Assembly (NCBI GenBank): GCA_051657745.1
Contig: JBOFLG010000227.1
Span: forward strand, 1 to 39,208
From: JBOFLG01 sp051657745
Lineage (GTDB): Bacteria > Actinomycetota > Actinomycetes > Actinomycetales > Dermatophilaceae
DNA length: 39,208 bases
Reading direction: 5' to 3'
The position numbers and the translations under genes are program-made. The notes under the pieces are model-generated. The model saw only the letters and a list, made by a program, of their open reading frames with translations. It had not been told where the DNA came from and made no database searches. Shown in pieces: positions 23,991 to 31,696 of the stretch (its first letter is position 1; each line of letters starts with the position of its first letter).

Positions 23991-25337
23991 ATGACCTCGC
24001 TGCCCGCGGGGGACCTGCCGCAGGCGGCGCCGGGTGCCCCCCTTGTCGCTCGCACCGTGCCGATCCACCCCGCACTGGCCGAGTCGTTGCTGTCGCTCAT
24101 CCCCCACCTCCCCGCGCGTGACATCGTCTCGTGGGTCCGGCGCGGCGAGGGCCTGGTCGGCTGGGGGCGCGCGGCGTCCTCGACCGCGTTCGGGCAGAAT
24201 CGATTTGGCGAACTGGAACAGTGGTGGCACGGCCTGATGGCCACCTCGGTAGTCCGCGACGAGGTCGACCTGCCCGGTACCGGCCCGGTGGCCTTCGGCG
24301 CGGTGTCGTACGCGCCGACATCGGCGGCCGGCGGGTCCCTCGTGGTTCCCGAGGTGATCGTCGGGCGCCGGGCCGGGCACGCCTGGATCACCACGGTATC
24401 CGCCGGGAGCGACCCCTCGGTTGCCGCCGTGCCCGGCCGAGTCGAGGTGAGCCGGCAGCTGCCGCCACCCCCACCCGCCGACGTCGCCTTCGCCGACGGA
24501 GCGCTCCCGCCGGCGGCCTGGGCCGGGGCCGTCGCGGATGCCGTGGCCCGCATCGCCGAGGGCCGCCTGCACACCACCAAGCAGCGGCTGCACAAGGTGG
24601 TGCTCGCCCGCGACCTCGAGGTGTCCTGCGGCGACGCCATCGACGTGCGGTGGTTGCTCGCCCGGCTCGCGCAGTGGTATGACACCACATGGGCGTTCGC
24701 CGTCGATGGCCTGGTCGGCGCCACGCCCGAACTCCTGGTACGCCGGGAAAAGGGCCTCGTCACCTCGCGAGTACTGGCCGGCACCATCCGGCGCACCGGG
24801 GATGACGAACACGACCTCGCGCTTGCGGCATCCCTGGCCCGCTCCAGCAAGGACCTCGAGGAACACGAGTACGCGGTCCGGTCGGTGGCCGACGCGCTCG
24901 CCCCGCACTGCTCGTCGATGAATGTGCCCGAGGCGCCGTTCGTGCTGCACCTGGCCAACGTCATGCACTTGGCCACCGACGTCGCCGGGGTGCTCGCCGA
25001 TGACACCTCCTCGCTGGCCCTCGCGGCGGCGCTGCATCCGTCGGCCGCGGTGTGCGGCACCCCGACCGCGGCCGCCGACGCGGTGATCGCCGAGCTGGAG
25101 CACATGGACCGCGGACGGTACGCCGGCCCGGTGGGCTGGATCGACGCAGACGGCGACGGTGAGTGGGGTATCGCGTTGCGGTGCGGTGCTGTCGACCCCG
25201 AATCCCCCTCGCGCATGCGGCTGTTCGCCGGATGCGGCATCGTCGCCGGCTCCGACCCGGACGCCGAGGTGGCCGAGTCCGACGCCAAGTTCGTGCCGAT
25301 GCGCGACGCCCTCACCACCCGCCGAATCGACCAATAG
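23991..25337 (+). CDS. menF: isochorismate synthase
   Basis: A 448-residue chorismate-binding enzyme that isomerises chorismate to isochorismate, the first step of menaquinone synthesis. The catalytic core covers residues about 180-445: KVVLARDLEV with the base lysine, SRVLAGTIRR, SKDLEEHEYAVRSV with the magnesium-binding glutamates, LHPSAAVCGTPT, and AGCGIVAGSDPDAEVAESDA. The ATG at 23991 has TATCCT 8 bases upstream and no ribosome binding site; the longer open frame lies over menG and is spurious. Synteny with menG and menD supports the menaquinone role over siderophore synthesis, where EntC/DhbC relatives act. It is convergent with menD. Confidence 0.92.
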   Translation: MTSLPAGDLPQAAPGAPLVARTVPIHPALAESLLSLIPHLPARDIVSWVRRGEGLVGWGRAASSTAFGQNRFGELEQWWHGLMATSVVRDEVDLPGTGPVAFGAVSYAPTSAAGGSLVVPEVIVGRRAGHAWITTVSAGSDPSVAAVPGRVEVSRQLPPPPPADVAFADGALPPAAWAGAVADAVARIAEGRLHTTKQRLHKVVLARDLEVSCGDAIDVRWLLARLAQWYDTTWAFAVDGLVGATPELLVRREKGLVTSRVLAGTIRRTGDDEHDLALAASLARSSKDLEEHEYAVRSVADALAPHCSSMNVPEAPFVLHLANVMHLATDVAGVLADDTSSLALAAALHPSAAVCGTPTAAADAVIAELEHMDRGRYAGPVGWIDADGDGEWGIALRCGAVDPESPSRMRLFAGCGIVAGSDPDAEVAESDAKFVPMRDALTTRRIDQ

Positions 25338-25671
25338 GACGACTCTGCATCCCCTCTCGGCCGGTCGGTCGATCCACCTGACCGGATGCCGGGAAAGCTC
25401 AGTTCCGCGGTGCTGCACCATCGCCCTATTGGTCGAAATGTCGGCGAGGAGCGGGCGGCGAGGGCGCTGGTTCATCGCGGCGAGACGCGCGTGAAGTGAT
25501 CGGATGCGACATTTCCGGCAGCCCGCCGGGTCACCAGCGAGCTGTTGACCCGGTACCTCGCGCTCGGTCAGTTGATTCTTGACCGGCAAGCCGACGAGGG
25601 CTGGGAACCAGGGTGTCATCCATCACCTGACCAAGGACCCCTCCGAAGCCCTGACCGCACCTCAAGAGGAC
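25338..25671. other. gene-free interval between convergent menF and menD
   Basis: 334 bp. A hairpin with arms CCGGTC (25361-25366) and GACCGG (25380-25385) follows menF closely and may terminate it. A 9-bp inverted pair GAAATGTCG (25435-25443) and CGACATTTC (25507-25515) encloses 63 bp. A minus-strand frame is open across the region but shows no family I recognise and runs on antisense to menF, so I do not call a gene. Confidence 0.5.
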
Positions 25672-28005
25672 TCATCTCACCGCGAGAGCTCGCGCGGCCA
25701 GGTCGCGCAGCGCCTCGTGGGTGGCCCGGTGGCTGGCCCGATCCACGGGCACTTCAACCACGCGGATGCCGTGCGGCTGCTCGGCGAGCAGGGCCGCGAG
25801 CTGCTCACGGGATACGGCGAGATCGTGTCGGATGCCGTGCGCTCGGCACAGCGCGCCGAGATCGGTGCCGGTCGGGGTGCCGAAGAGGCGCTCGAACGCC
25901 GCGGCCCGGGCCGGTGCGCCCGGCTCCAGGGTGGTGAAGATGCCGCCACCGTCGTCGTTGACAACGATGATCGTGAGGTCGGCGCGTGGCTCCGCAGGGC
26001 CGATGAGCAGCCCGTTCGCGTCGTGCAGAAAGGTGAGGTCGCCGAGCAGCAGGTAGGTGGGCCGAGCGTGCGCGAGGCCGACTCCGACCGCAGTCGACAC
26101 CACGCCGTCGATGCCCGCGAGACCACGGTTCGCGAATACGCGCACACCGTCGTCCGGCACCTCGGCGGCTCGCGGCCCGGCTCGGTGGCGCTCGCGCCCG
26201 TCGGTGTGGCTCGCGTCGGCGTGGCCGTGTCCAGCATCGGCGCGGCCGTATCCAGCATCGGCGCGGCCGTATCCAGCGTCGGCATGGCTGTGTCCAGCGT
26301 CGGCGTGGCTGCGGCTGCGGCGATCAGAGGCGAGGCGACGGCCGACGGCGAGATCGAGATCGCGGACCGGGTTCGACGATCCGAGAACGAGCGCAGCACC
26401 ATCCGGTACCAATCGGGCCACGACCTCGGCGACGGCCAGCCCGCTAGGCCACGGAAACCCGTGTACGGCAACGGCATCAGCGACTCGCTGACCGGCCGCC
26501 ATCCAGGATTCAGACCACGCACCATTCGCCGCATCAGCACCCGGCGTGCTCGGTGTGCTTGGCGCACGTGCTGCACCGTCCGTGCTGATCGCCGCACCGT
26601 CCGTGCCCACCACCGCACCGTCCGTGCCCACCACCGCACCCTCCGTGCCCACCACCGCACCGTCCGTGCCCACCGCCGCACCGTCCGTGCCCACCGCCGC
26701 ACCCTCCGTGCCGATTGCGGCCCACGGGTAGACGGTTGCCGCCACGTGCGCCGGGTCGGCCCAGGCGCCATCCGTCACGACCTCGACCCGCACCCCTGGC
26801 CGACGCAGGAGGGCCGCGACCGGCCTGGCGAGGGTGGGCCGGCCGACAACAAGGACCCGCTCCGGGAGATGAGCGTCGAGCCAGTCGGTGGCGGTGAGCA
26901 GCAGCGGGCCATGCGGCAGCGCCTCGGCCCGCGCACCGAGCGAGCCGAATGGCTCTGCGACACAGGGGTACCCGCGCCGTGCCGCCCAGCCCACAGCCGC
27001 GTCGGTGTCGACGCCGTCACCGACGACAACGAGGGTGCGCTCCACGCGGCTCACCGCCATCTCGGGCACTGCCCCGCGATCGGCGACCGCCCGGCCAGCA
27101 GCTGTGTGATCCGCGGCCGCATGGTCAGCTGCGCCGTGGTTGGCCGCCCCATACCCACCCCCTGGCTGGTCTGCATCGGCGTGCTGGAGCCCACGCGGCC
27201 GACCCGGAGCGGGCCGCACCTCGACCCACGGCGCCCTGCCAGGCCGACCGTCGAGCGACTCCGGCCATACCTCCGCTCGCTCGGGGGTCGTGGGCGCACG
27301 GTGGGCCTGTGGGACCGGCGTACCGCCCGGCTCGTCGGCATCACCAGCATCCCCCTGGGCCGGGGCGTCGCGATTCGCCGCCCCATCATGACGTTCAGCA
27401 ACCTGCGGGGCCTCGGGGACGAGTGGTTCGCGTAGCGCGACGTTGAGGTGCACGGGCCCAGGGCCGGGGCCCGACGTCCCGGATGCCGCAGCGAGTGCCC
27501 GGCATACGGTAGACCGCCACGCCCCCTGCTGCCTGGGCCGACGATCCGGCGCGGGGAGGTCCACGTCGAAGCGGGTCGCGTGCCCGAACAGCCCGGGCTG
27601 GGTTGTCGTCTGGTTGGCGCCGGTGCCACGCAGCTCATGCGGACGGTCGGCGCTGAGCACGACGAGTGGAACTCCAGCGTGGTGTGCCTCGAGCACCGCC
27701 GGATGGAGGTTTGCCACGGCCGTCCCCGAGGTGGTGATGACCACCACCGGCGCCCCGGATCGCTGGCCGGGCCTGGCTGAGCCCGTCGCCAGCCCGAGGG
27801 CGAGGAACCCGGCGCTGCGTTCATCGACCCGCACGTGCAGGCGGAGCCGACCGACCCGCTCGGCCTCGAGCACCGCGTACGCCAGCGGCGCCGAACGCGA
27901 ACCGGGGCACAGCACCACCTCGCGAACGCCACCACGCACGAATTCGTCGATGAGCACGGCGGCCAGTGCTTCGGACGGGTTCACGATGGTCGAGTCTGCC
28001 AGCAC
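25672..28005 (-). CDS. menD: SEPHCHC synthase with low-complexity insertions
   Basis: A 777-residue thiamine-diphosphate enzyme joining isochorismate and 2-oxoglutarate; typical MenD has about 550-580 residues. Core motifs are intact: VVLCPGSRSAPLAYA, the ThDP-activating glutamate in VDERSAGF (E62), TTSGTAVANL, GTGANQTT, SSNPVRDLDLA, NRGLAGIDG, and GDLTFLHDANGLL to NDDGGGIF for Mg-ThDP. Extra length comes from three segments: a His/Ala-rich linker (about 205-312), six or seven 7-residue units like GTDGAVV (431-477), and five like HADAGYG (566-600). GTG 28005 is my choice; GTG 27984 (VNPSEAL) matches homologues' starts equally well. It follows the hydrolase gene after 113 bp. Confidence 0.92.
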   Translation of the reverse strand: MLADSTIVNPSEALAAVLIDEFVRGGVREVVLCPGSRSAPLAYAVLEAERVGRLRLHVRVDERSAGFLALGLATGSARPGQRSGAPVVVITTSGTAVANLHPAVLEAHHAGVPLVVLSADRPHELRGTGANQTTTQPGLFGHATRFDVDLPAPDRRPRQQGAWRSTVCRALAAASGTSGPGPGPVHLNVALREPLVPEAPQVAERHDGAANRDAPAQGDAGDADEPGGTPVPQAHRAPTTPERAEVWPESLDGRPGRAPWVEVRPAPGRPRGLQHADADQPGGGYGAANHGAADHAAADHTAAGRAVADRGAVPEMAVSRVERTLVVVGDGVDTDAAVGWAARRGYPCVAEPFGSLGARAEALPHGPLLLTATDWLDAHLPERVLVVGRPTLARPVAALLRRPGVRVEVVTDGAWADPAHVAATVYPWAAIGTEGAAVGTDGAAVGTDGAVVGTEGAVVGTDGAVVGTDGAAISTDGAARAPSTPSTPGADAANGAWSESWMAAGQRVADAVAVHGFPWPSGLAVAEVVARLVPDGAALVLGSSNPVRDLDLAVGRRLASDRRSRSHADAGHSHADAGYGRADAGYGRADAGHGHADASHTDGRERHRAGPRAAEVPDDGVRVFANRGLAGIDGVVSTAVGVGLAHARPTYLLLGDLTFLHDANGLLIGPAEPRADLTIIVVNDDGGGIFTTLEPGAPARAAAFERLFGTPTGTDLGALCRAHGIRHDLAVSREQLAALLAEQPHGIRVVEVPVDRASHRATHEALRDLAARALAVR
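26206..26310 (-). repeat. 21-bp minisatellite in menD (HADAGYG units)
   Basis: Five 21-bp units in frame, coding for HADAGHS, HADAGYG, RADAGYG, RADAGHG and HADASHT. The insertion falls between SSNPVRDLDLA and VFANRGLAGIDG, where mycobacterial MenD has only a short loop. The product is rich in His and Asp. Confidence 0.9.
26575..26715 (-). repeat. 21-bp minisatellite in menD (GTDGAVV units)
   Basis: Six to seven near-identical 21-bp units in frame, coding for GTEGAAV, GTDGAAV, GTDGAVV, GTEGAVV, GTDGAVV, GTDGAAI and STDGAAR. It lies in the middle domain linker of MenD and is unrelated in sequence to the second menD repeat, though the unit length is the same. Confidence 0.92.
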
Positions 28006-28118
28006 CAACGTTCCCGCCCCATGCCAGAACCTGGAGCGAGGTAACGGAACATTCGGGGTGTCTCGGCCCAGGTTCCCACTGGTCGAGCGCCCGGACTCGG
28101 CACGTGCTCTTGCCCGCC
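28006..28118. promoter_or_regulatory. spacer before menD with long-range inverted repeat
   Basis: 113 bp between the hydrolase stop and the menD start. GAACCTGG (28027-28034) and CCAGGTTC (28068-28075) form an 8-bp inverted pair 33 bases apart, possibly an operator or weak hairpin. No clear -10 box was found for menD. Confidence 0.3.
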
Positions 28119-29321
28119 TCAGGTGCCCAGGTCGACTCCAGCGGACGCCTCCGACCTGGCCACCTCGACCTCGGTCAGCGAGAGAACCGTGCGGCCGAGA
28201 AAGTCGCCCGCCGACGCTTCCCATCCCGACAGGCCGGAGACCGCTCCTCGCGGCGCACCGGATGCCGCGGCCAGGGTCGCCCGGTACGCCTCGCGGTCGT
28301 GCCGAGCCACGTCGAGTGACGGCGCATCGTCCGGGCCGGACCGGAGGGTGAGCCACCCCGCGCGGGCCGGGTTCGGGGTGAGGTCAAGCGCTGGCACCGG
28401 GTCGTCGACGTGCTCCACTGACAGCACCCGGACCTGCTCCGGCACCCGGAACACCCCGACTGGCGACCCGGTGGTCACCACGTGGGTGACCCGGTGCTGC
28501 TCCGTAAAGTGTGGGTCGGTGGCGAGCGCCGCGGCGAGGACCCCGCCCTGGCTATGCCCGGCGAGCAGGACCGGATCCTCCGCCACGGATCGGCCCGACC
28601 GCGCCCGAGCCGTTTGCAGCGCCGCGGCCACACCGGCCGCAGCGCGTGTGGCGTCCCCAGTCAGGGCGCGCACGTCCATGGCTGCATCAAAGGGGTTGCC
28701 ACCGGTGCGCACACCCCACTCCTGGTCGCCGGAGACGACCACCACCCAGCCGGACGTGCCGTCACCGGTCTCCACCTCGAGCACTCGGACCCGGCCACCG
28801 TCCACACCCGCGCCAAGTGCCACCAGATCAGCGGAGCCACCGAGCGCGGAGATCGACACGGTCGGCTCGACGGCCCGGACTGCCGGCAGATCGTCGTGCG
28901 CGGTGAGCGACCCTGCGAGACCGACAAGGTCGACCCCGGCCGATACCCCGGCGAGGAGCGCGTCCGCTGCCCGCTCGACCTGCTCGTAGGTGCGCGCCGC
29001 GATTCGCAACCGACTGGCGAGGAGGTCGAGGTCAACTGCGCGACCCCACAGGCCAGTTGGCCCGACCAGCCGAAGCACCTCGGAACGGGCATCGACGGCG
29101 CTCCCCCCGGCAGCCCATCGGCCTGGGTCGCCGAGACCCGACCACGGAGACTCCGTGGGCGCGGCGGCGAGCGCCCGGGTGAGGGTGTAGGCGTCATCCC
29201 GCAGCGAACCGGCGACGTCATCCAGCCGCCCAGCCACCGCTGCCAGCGCTTCCGACCGGACCGCGACCTTGCGCACCGCTGCAACTCCAGCATCAACCCT
29301 GCGGGCTCCCGGACCGCTCAC
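28119..29321 (-). CDS. alpha/beta hydrolase with helical WXG-like N-terminus
   Basis: A 400-residue protein. Residues 1-135 are mostly helical, with paired Trp motifs (SPWSGLGDPGRW, LWGRAVDLDLLASRL), reminiscent of the helical hairpins of WXG100/LXG-type proteins. Residues about 150-390 form an alpha/beta hydrolase-like domain with the nucleophile elbow GHSQGG (S257); D306/D307 and H341 are plausible further triad members. No signal peptide is seen. The GTG at 29321 overlaps the stop of a small upstream gene (GTGA), and GAGGCGGA lies before it. The substrate is unknown. The paired arrangement resembles actinobacterial gene pairs encoding a small WXG-like protein and a lipase/esterase-like partner; secretion by a type VII system is possible but no ESX gene is present. 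Confidence 0.75.
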   Translation of the reverse strand: MSGPGARRVDAGVAAVRKVAVRSEALAAVAGRLDDVAGSLRDDAYTLTRALAAAPTESPWSGLGDPGRWAAGGSAVDARSEVLRLVGPTGLWGRAVDLDLLASRLRIAARTYEQVERAADALLAGVSAGVDLVGLAGSLTAHDDLPAVRAVEPTVSISALGGSADLVALGAGVDGGRVRVLEVETGDGTSGWVVVVSGDQEWGVRTGGNPFDAAMDVRALTGDATRAAAGVAAALQTARARSGRSVAEDPVLLAGHSQGGVLAAALATDPHFTEQHRVTHVVTTGSPVGVFRVPEQVRVLSVEHVDDPVPALDLTPNPARAGWLTLRSGPDDAPSLDVARHDREAYRATLAAASGAPRGAVSGLSGWEASAGDFLGRTVLSLTEVEVARSEASAGVDLGT

Positions 29322-29518
29322 GTCGGATCCGCCTCGACGAACCGCGGCGTCGCGGCGAGCGTGGACGGCCGAGTGCCGATCTCGCACCGAGAATCCTCCG
29401 CCGCAGGACTGTCCCACCGAAGCGGTGCGCACCTCGACATCGCGCGCCGGCGCGCGTCACCCCGGGTGTTTGCGCCCAGCACCACACTCGCCAGCACGTC
29501 CACGTGAACTCCTGACAT
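29318..29518 (-). CDS. small WXG100-like protein, partner of the hydrolase
   Basis: A 66-residue frame from ATG 29518 whose TGA overlaps the hydrolase GTG (GTGA). The start MSGVHVDVLASVVLGANTRG looks helical; it is followed by LRWDSPAAEDSR, in which W-x-S-x-A-A resembles the turn of WXG100 proteins. The second helix is short and the C-terminus (after TRPSTL) looks non-helical, so this may be a reduced or degraded member. Coupling to the hydrolase is the main argument that it is real. Confidence 0.5.
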   Translation of the reverse strand: MSGVHVDVLASVVLGANTRGDARRRAMSRCAPLRWDSPAAEDSRCEIGTRPSTLAATPRFVEADPT

Positions 29519-29916
29519 CACCACCGCCTGAGATCGAGAGCGGACCCGACCGGCCCGCTCCCCCCATTCCACCGCTCAGAGGGGCGCGCCGCCTCCTATA
29601 TGGACCTGTCGGCCCACATCTGTGGACAACCCTGTCCGGTGCGACGCCGTTGTGGACAACGTCGGCGCCGGTCCGGTCGCAGAAACAGGTAGCCGGCACT
29701 CACCCAGCCAGGGTGCACGCCAGGTGACCCAGGTCGGAGGCGATCACGACCACCGGCATGAAAGCGGCGTTGCCCGTCATCCCATCGCGTTGCCCCGCTG
29801 CCGGCGGTGCAGCGACCGCGGCTCAACTGCTGGGGGCGCTCGACACTCTCGGGCTTGGCCGCTGGGCCTGTGGATGACGAACGAGGCACTCGGTCTCGCT
29901 GGCCTACGGTCACATC
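29519..29916. promoter_or_regulatory. radC upstream region with DnaA-box-like sites
   Basis: 398 bp between divergent starts, without a credible gene. TGTGGACAA, which reads TTGTCCACA on the other strand, occurs at 29621-29629 and 29651-29659, exactly 30 bp apart. TGTGGATGA (29869-29877) is a weaker copy. TTGTCCACA is the preferred DnaA box of Streptomyces. The radC -10 box is at 29905-29910. Confidence 0.55.
29905..29910 (+). promoter_or_regulatory. radC -10 box, leaderless
   Basis: TACGGT fits TANNNT and ends six bases before the radC ATG at 29917, so transcription would start at or next to the initiation codon. There is no ribosome binding site in the interval. Confidence 0.55.
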
Positions 29917-30570
29917 ATGGCCGTGGCAACAACGCATGATCTGCCTCGGGAGCGGTTGGCCGCACTCGGCGCGGCGGCGTTGTCGGATGCCGAGCTGGTC
30001 GCCATTCACCTCGGCACCGGGCGCCGCGGCGAAGGGGTCCTCGAACTGGCGCGGTCGCTGCTCGCCGAATGGGGCAGTGTGTCTGCGCTGGCTCGCGCCG
30101 ACATCGACGAACTTGCCCGTACGCCCGGATTCGGTGCCGCCACGGCGTGTCGGCTCGTCGCGGCGTTCGCGCTCGCCGAGAGGGTGGGTCCGCGCGACGG
30201 CCAGCTGGTGCGTACCTCGGCCGACATCGCCGCGGTCGCCATCCCTCGCGTCGGGTGCGCCCGACGCGAGGAGGTGCTGCTGATCCTGCTCGACGGCCGC
30301 CATCGGGTGACCCGAGTGCTGACGGTCGCCGCCGGAAGCGCGACGCGGAGCCCGGTGCCGGTGCGCGAGGTGCTGTCGCTGGCGCTGCGGCACGACGCGG
30401 TCGCCTTCGCGGTGGCGCACAACCACCCGAGCGGGTCACCCGAACCCCGCCGGGATGACGTCACCGTCACCTTCCGGTTGCGGGCCGCGGCCGACGAGGT
30501 CGGGCTGCGCCTTCTCGACCACGTCGTCGTGGCTGGAAGCGACTGGCGCAGTGTCACCGCATCGCGCTGA
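29917..30570 (+). CDS. radC: RadC family JAB-domain protein
   Basis: A 217-residue protein. Residues 1-90 contain the helix-hairpin-helix region (LARTPGFGAATACRLVAAF) and 98-217 the RadC/JAB metalloprotease-like domain. Metal-site residues H168, H170 and D181 are present (AHNHPSGSPEP), but the serine normally found in the PSxxD part is replaced by Arg178. RadC was once linked to DNA repair; its real role is uncertain, and it is often found beside mobile and defence genes, as here. Its last 17 bp overlap the end of hsdS on the other strand. The ATG is the first codon after a -10 box. Confidence 0.88.
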   Translation: MAVATTHDLPRERLAALGAAALSDAELVAIHLGTGRRGEGVLELARSLLAEWGSVSALARADIDELARTPGFGAATACRLVAAFALAERVGPRDGQLVRTSADIAAVAIPRVGCARREEVLLILLDGRHRVTRVLTVAAGSATRSPVPVREVLSLALRHDAVAFAVAHNHPSGSPEPRRDDVTVTFRLRAAADEVGLRLLDHVVVAGSDWRSVTASR

Positions 30571-31696
30571 ACACCTCGTTCCGCGCCGCCGGGAGGATAG
30601 CGTCGACGATTGCGCTTCGACGCCGCCGGGACGCCTCAACCTGAGCCACTCGCCGGGAGATCTCTATCGCGCGAGCCTGCTTGTCGAGATCCGGGACAGG
30701 GACCATCACCGTCCGGAGAGTGGAGAGACTCAGCGTGCGGTTGCGATCGGCCGCACCAGGCGATGCCGCCGAAAGCTGTTGCACCCCATCCGCGCTCGTC
30801 AAATAGAGCCGAATCCAGTCACGCGAGGTCGACGCGCTCGTCACCCGGAACTGGAGGAAACGGTTGCTGGCAATACGACCGTCGTCGTCAGGAGCGGTCG
30901 TGGCCACTGCGCCCTCCCACGCCTTGATGTTGTTGATGAGCACCCGTTCGGGCCTAATCGCGAAGTAGCGCATCTTGGACAGGTGCTCGCGGCTGGTCGC
31001 CGGGTAGCGAATCACGCCCCGTCCGAACCCACGCACGCCAACAGGGTGGTACGTCGCGCCGTCCTCGAGATCAAGCCAGTCACGGTCGGGCTCCATCAGG
31101 TCAAGAACTGGGACAACAGTCGCCTCGGACAACTCGATGATGACTCGCTCTCGCATCGACACCAGGCCGCCGCCGAGCGCTTCGTCGCTCTGATGAACCG
31201 TCTCGGTTCTCCGCTGAAGGGCACCTAGGTGGGTGGCGATGCGGCGTTGCTCGGCGAGGTCGGGCAACGGCACACGTGCTGAGAGGAACTCGTTGATGTT
31301 GACTCGTTGGCGACGCTGGCCGAGGCCCGATGTGAGAGCGCCAAGCTGGTCGACGAAGCCCTCCCAGGCCATGACGTGTCGCAAATACTCCGGCGAAGCA
31401 CGATCCCGGTCAACGTCGAAAGTCGGGAACTCGGACGAGACGAAGGCTCCGTCAAACTCAGGCGCGACGACGGTGACAGATCCTTCCCGCGCGAAGAGCC
31501 TGCTGTAGACGACTTGGCTCTCGTGCAGTCGATAGAGCGTCGAGTACCTGGTCTCGGCCCCTGGCAGAGCCGGCTTCTCGAACAACCCTCGTCCGCGGTT
31601 GAGGACCCCGACGTTCCGGTAGGTAGCGTCTGACGCCACGGCCTCCGCGTCACGAGCAGGCTCGATCACGGAGCCGAGCGACTCAAGCAGACTCAC
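30554..31696 (-). CDS. hsdS: type I restriction-modification specificity subunit
   Basis: A 380-residue DNA-recognition subunit. It has the two-repeat plan: target domain 1 (about 15-125), conserved helix 1 (about 126-190, containing NINEFLSARVPLPDLAEQRR), target domain 2 (about 195-310) and conserved helix 2 (about 320-375, LSTLRTVMVPVPDLDKQARA). Each target domain should read half of a bipartite site; the site cannot be predicted from sequence alone. The GTG at 31696 overlaps the hsdM stop (GTGA). The C-terminal end runs 17 bp into the end of radC. With HsdM it should form an active methyltransferase. Confidence 0.9.
   Translation of the reverse strand: MSLLESLGSVIEPARDAEAVASDATYRNVGVLNRGRGLFEKPALPGAETRYSTLYRLHESQVVYSRLFAREGSVTVVAPEFDGAFVSSEFPTFDVDRDRASPEYLRHVMAWEGFVDQLGALTSGLGQRRQRVNINEFLSARVPLPDLAEQRRIATHLGALQRRTETVHQSDEALGGGLVSMRERVIIELSEATVVPVLDLMEPDRDWLDLEDGATYHPVGVRGFGRGVIRYPATSREHLSKMRYFAIRPERVLINNIKAWEGAVATTAPDDDGRIASNRFLQFRVTSASTSRDWIRLYLTSADGVQQLSAASPGAADRNRTLSLSTLRTVMVPVPDLDKQARAIEISRRVAQVEASRRRRSAIVDAILPAARNEVFSAMR

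Noticed and set aside
23727..25619. 630-codon minus-strand frame opposite menF
   Set aside because: Antisense to a well-conserved enzyme; the part reaching into the spacer shows no known family.
26575..26715. CRISPR-like array inside menD
   Set aside because: Direct 21-bp units without spacers, in frame with menD; it is a coding minisatellite.
25579..27435. 618-codon plus-strand frame opposite menD
   Set aside because: Overlaps the conserved menD coding strand; its repeats are just the reverse of the menD minisatellites.
29621..29659. Replication origin
   Set aside because: Only two or three DnaA boxes, no dnaA/dnaN neighbours and no AT-rich stretch.
29622..29939. 105-codon plus-strand frame upstream of radC
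   Set aside because: No ribosome binding site or promoter, covers the DnaA boxes, and overlaps the radC start in another frame; the product looks random.
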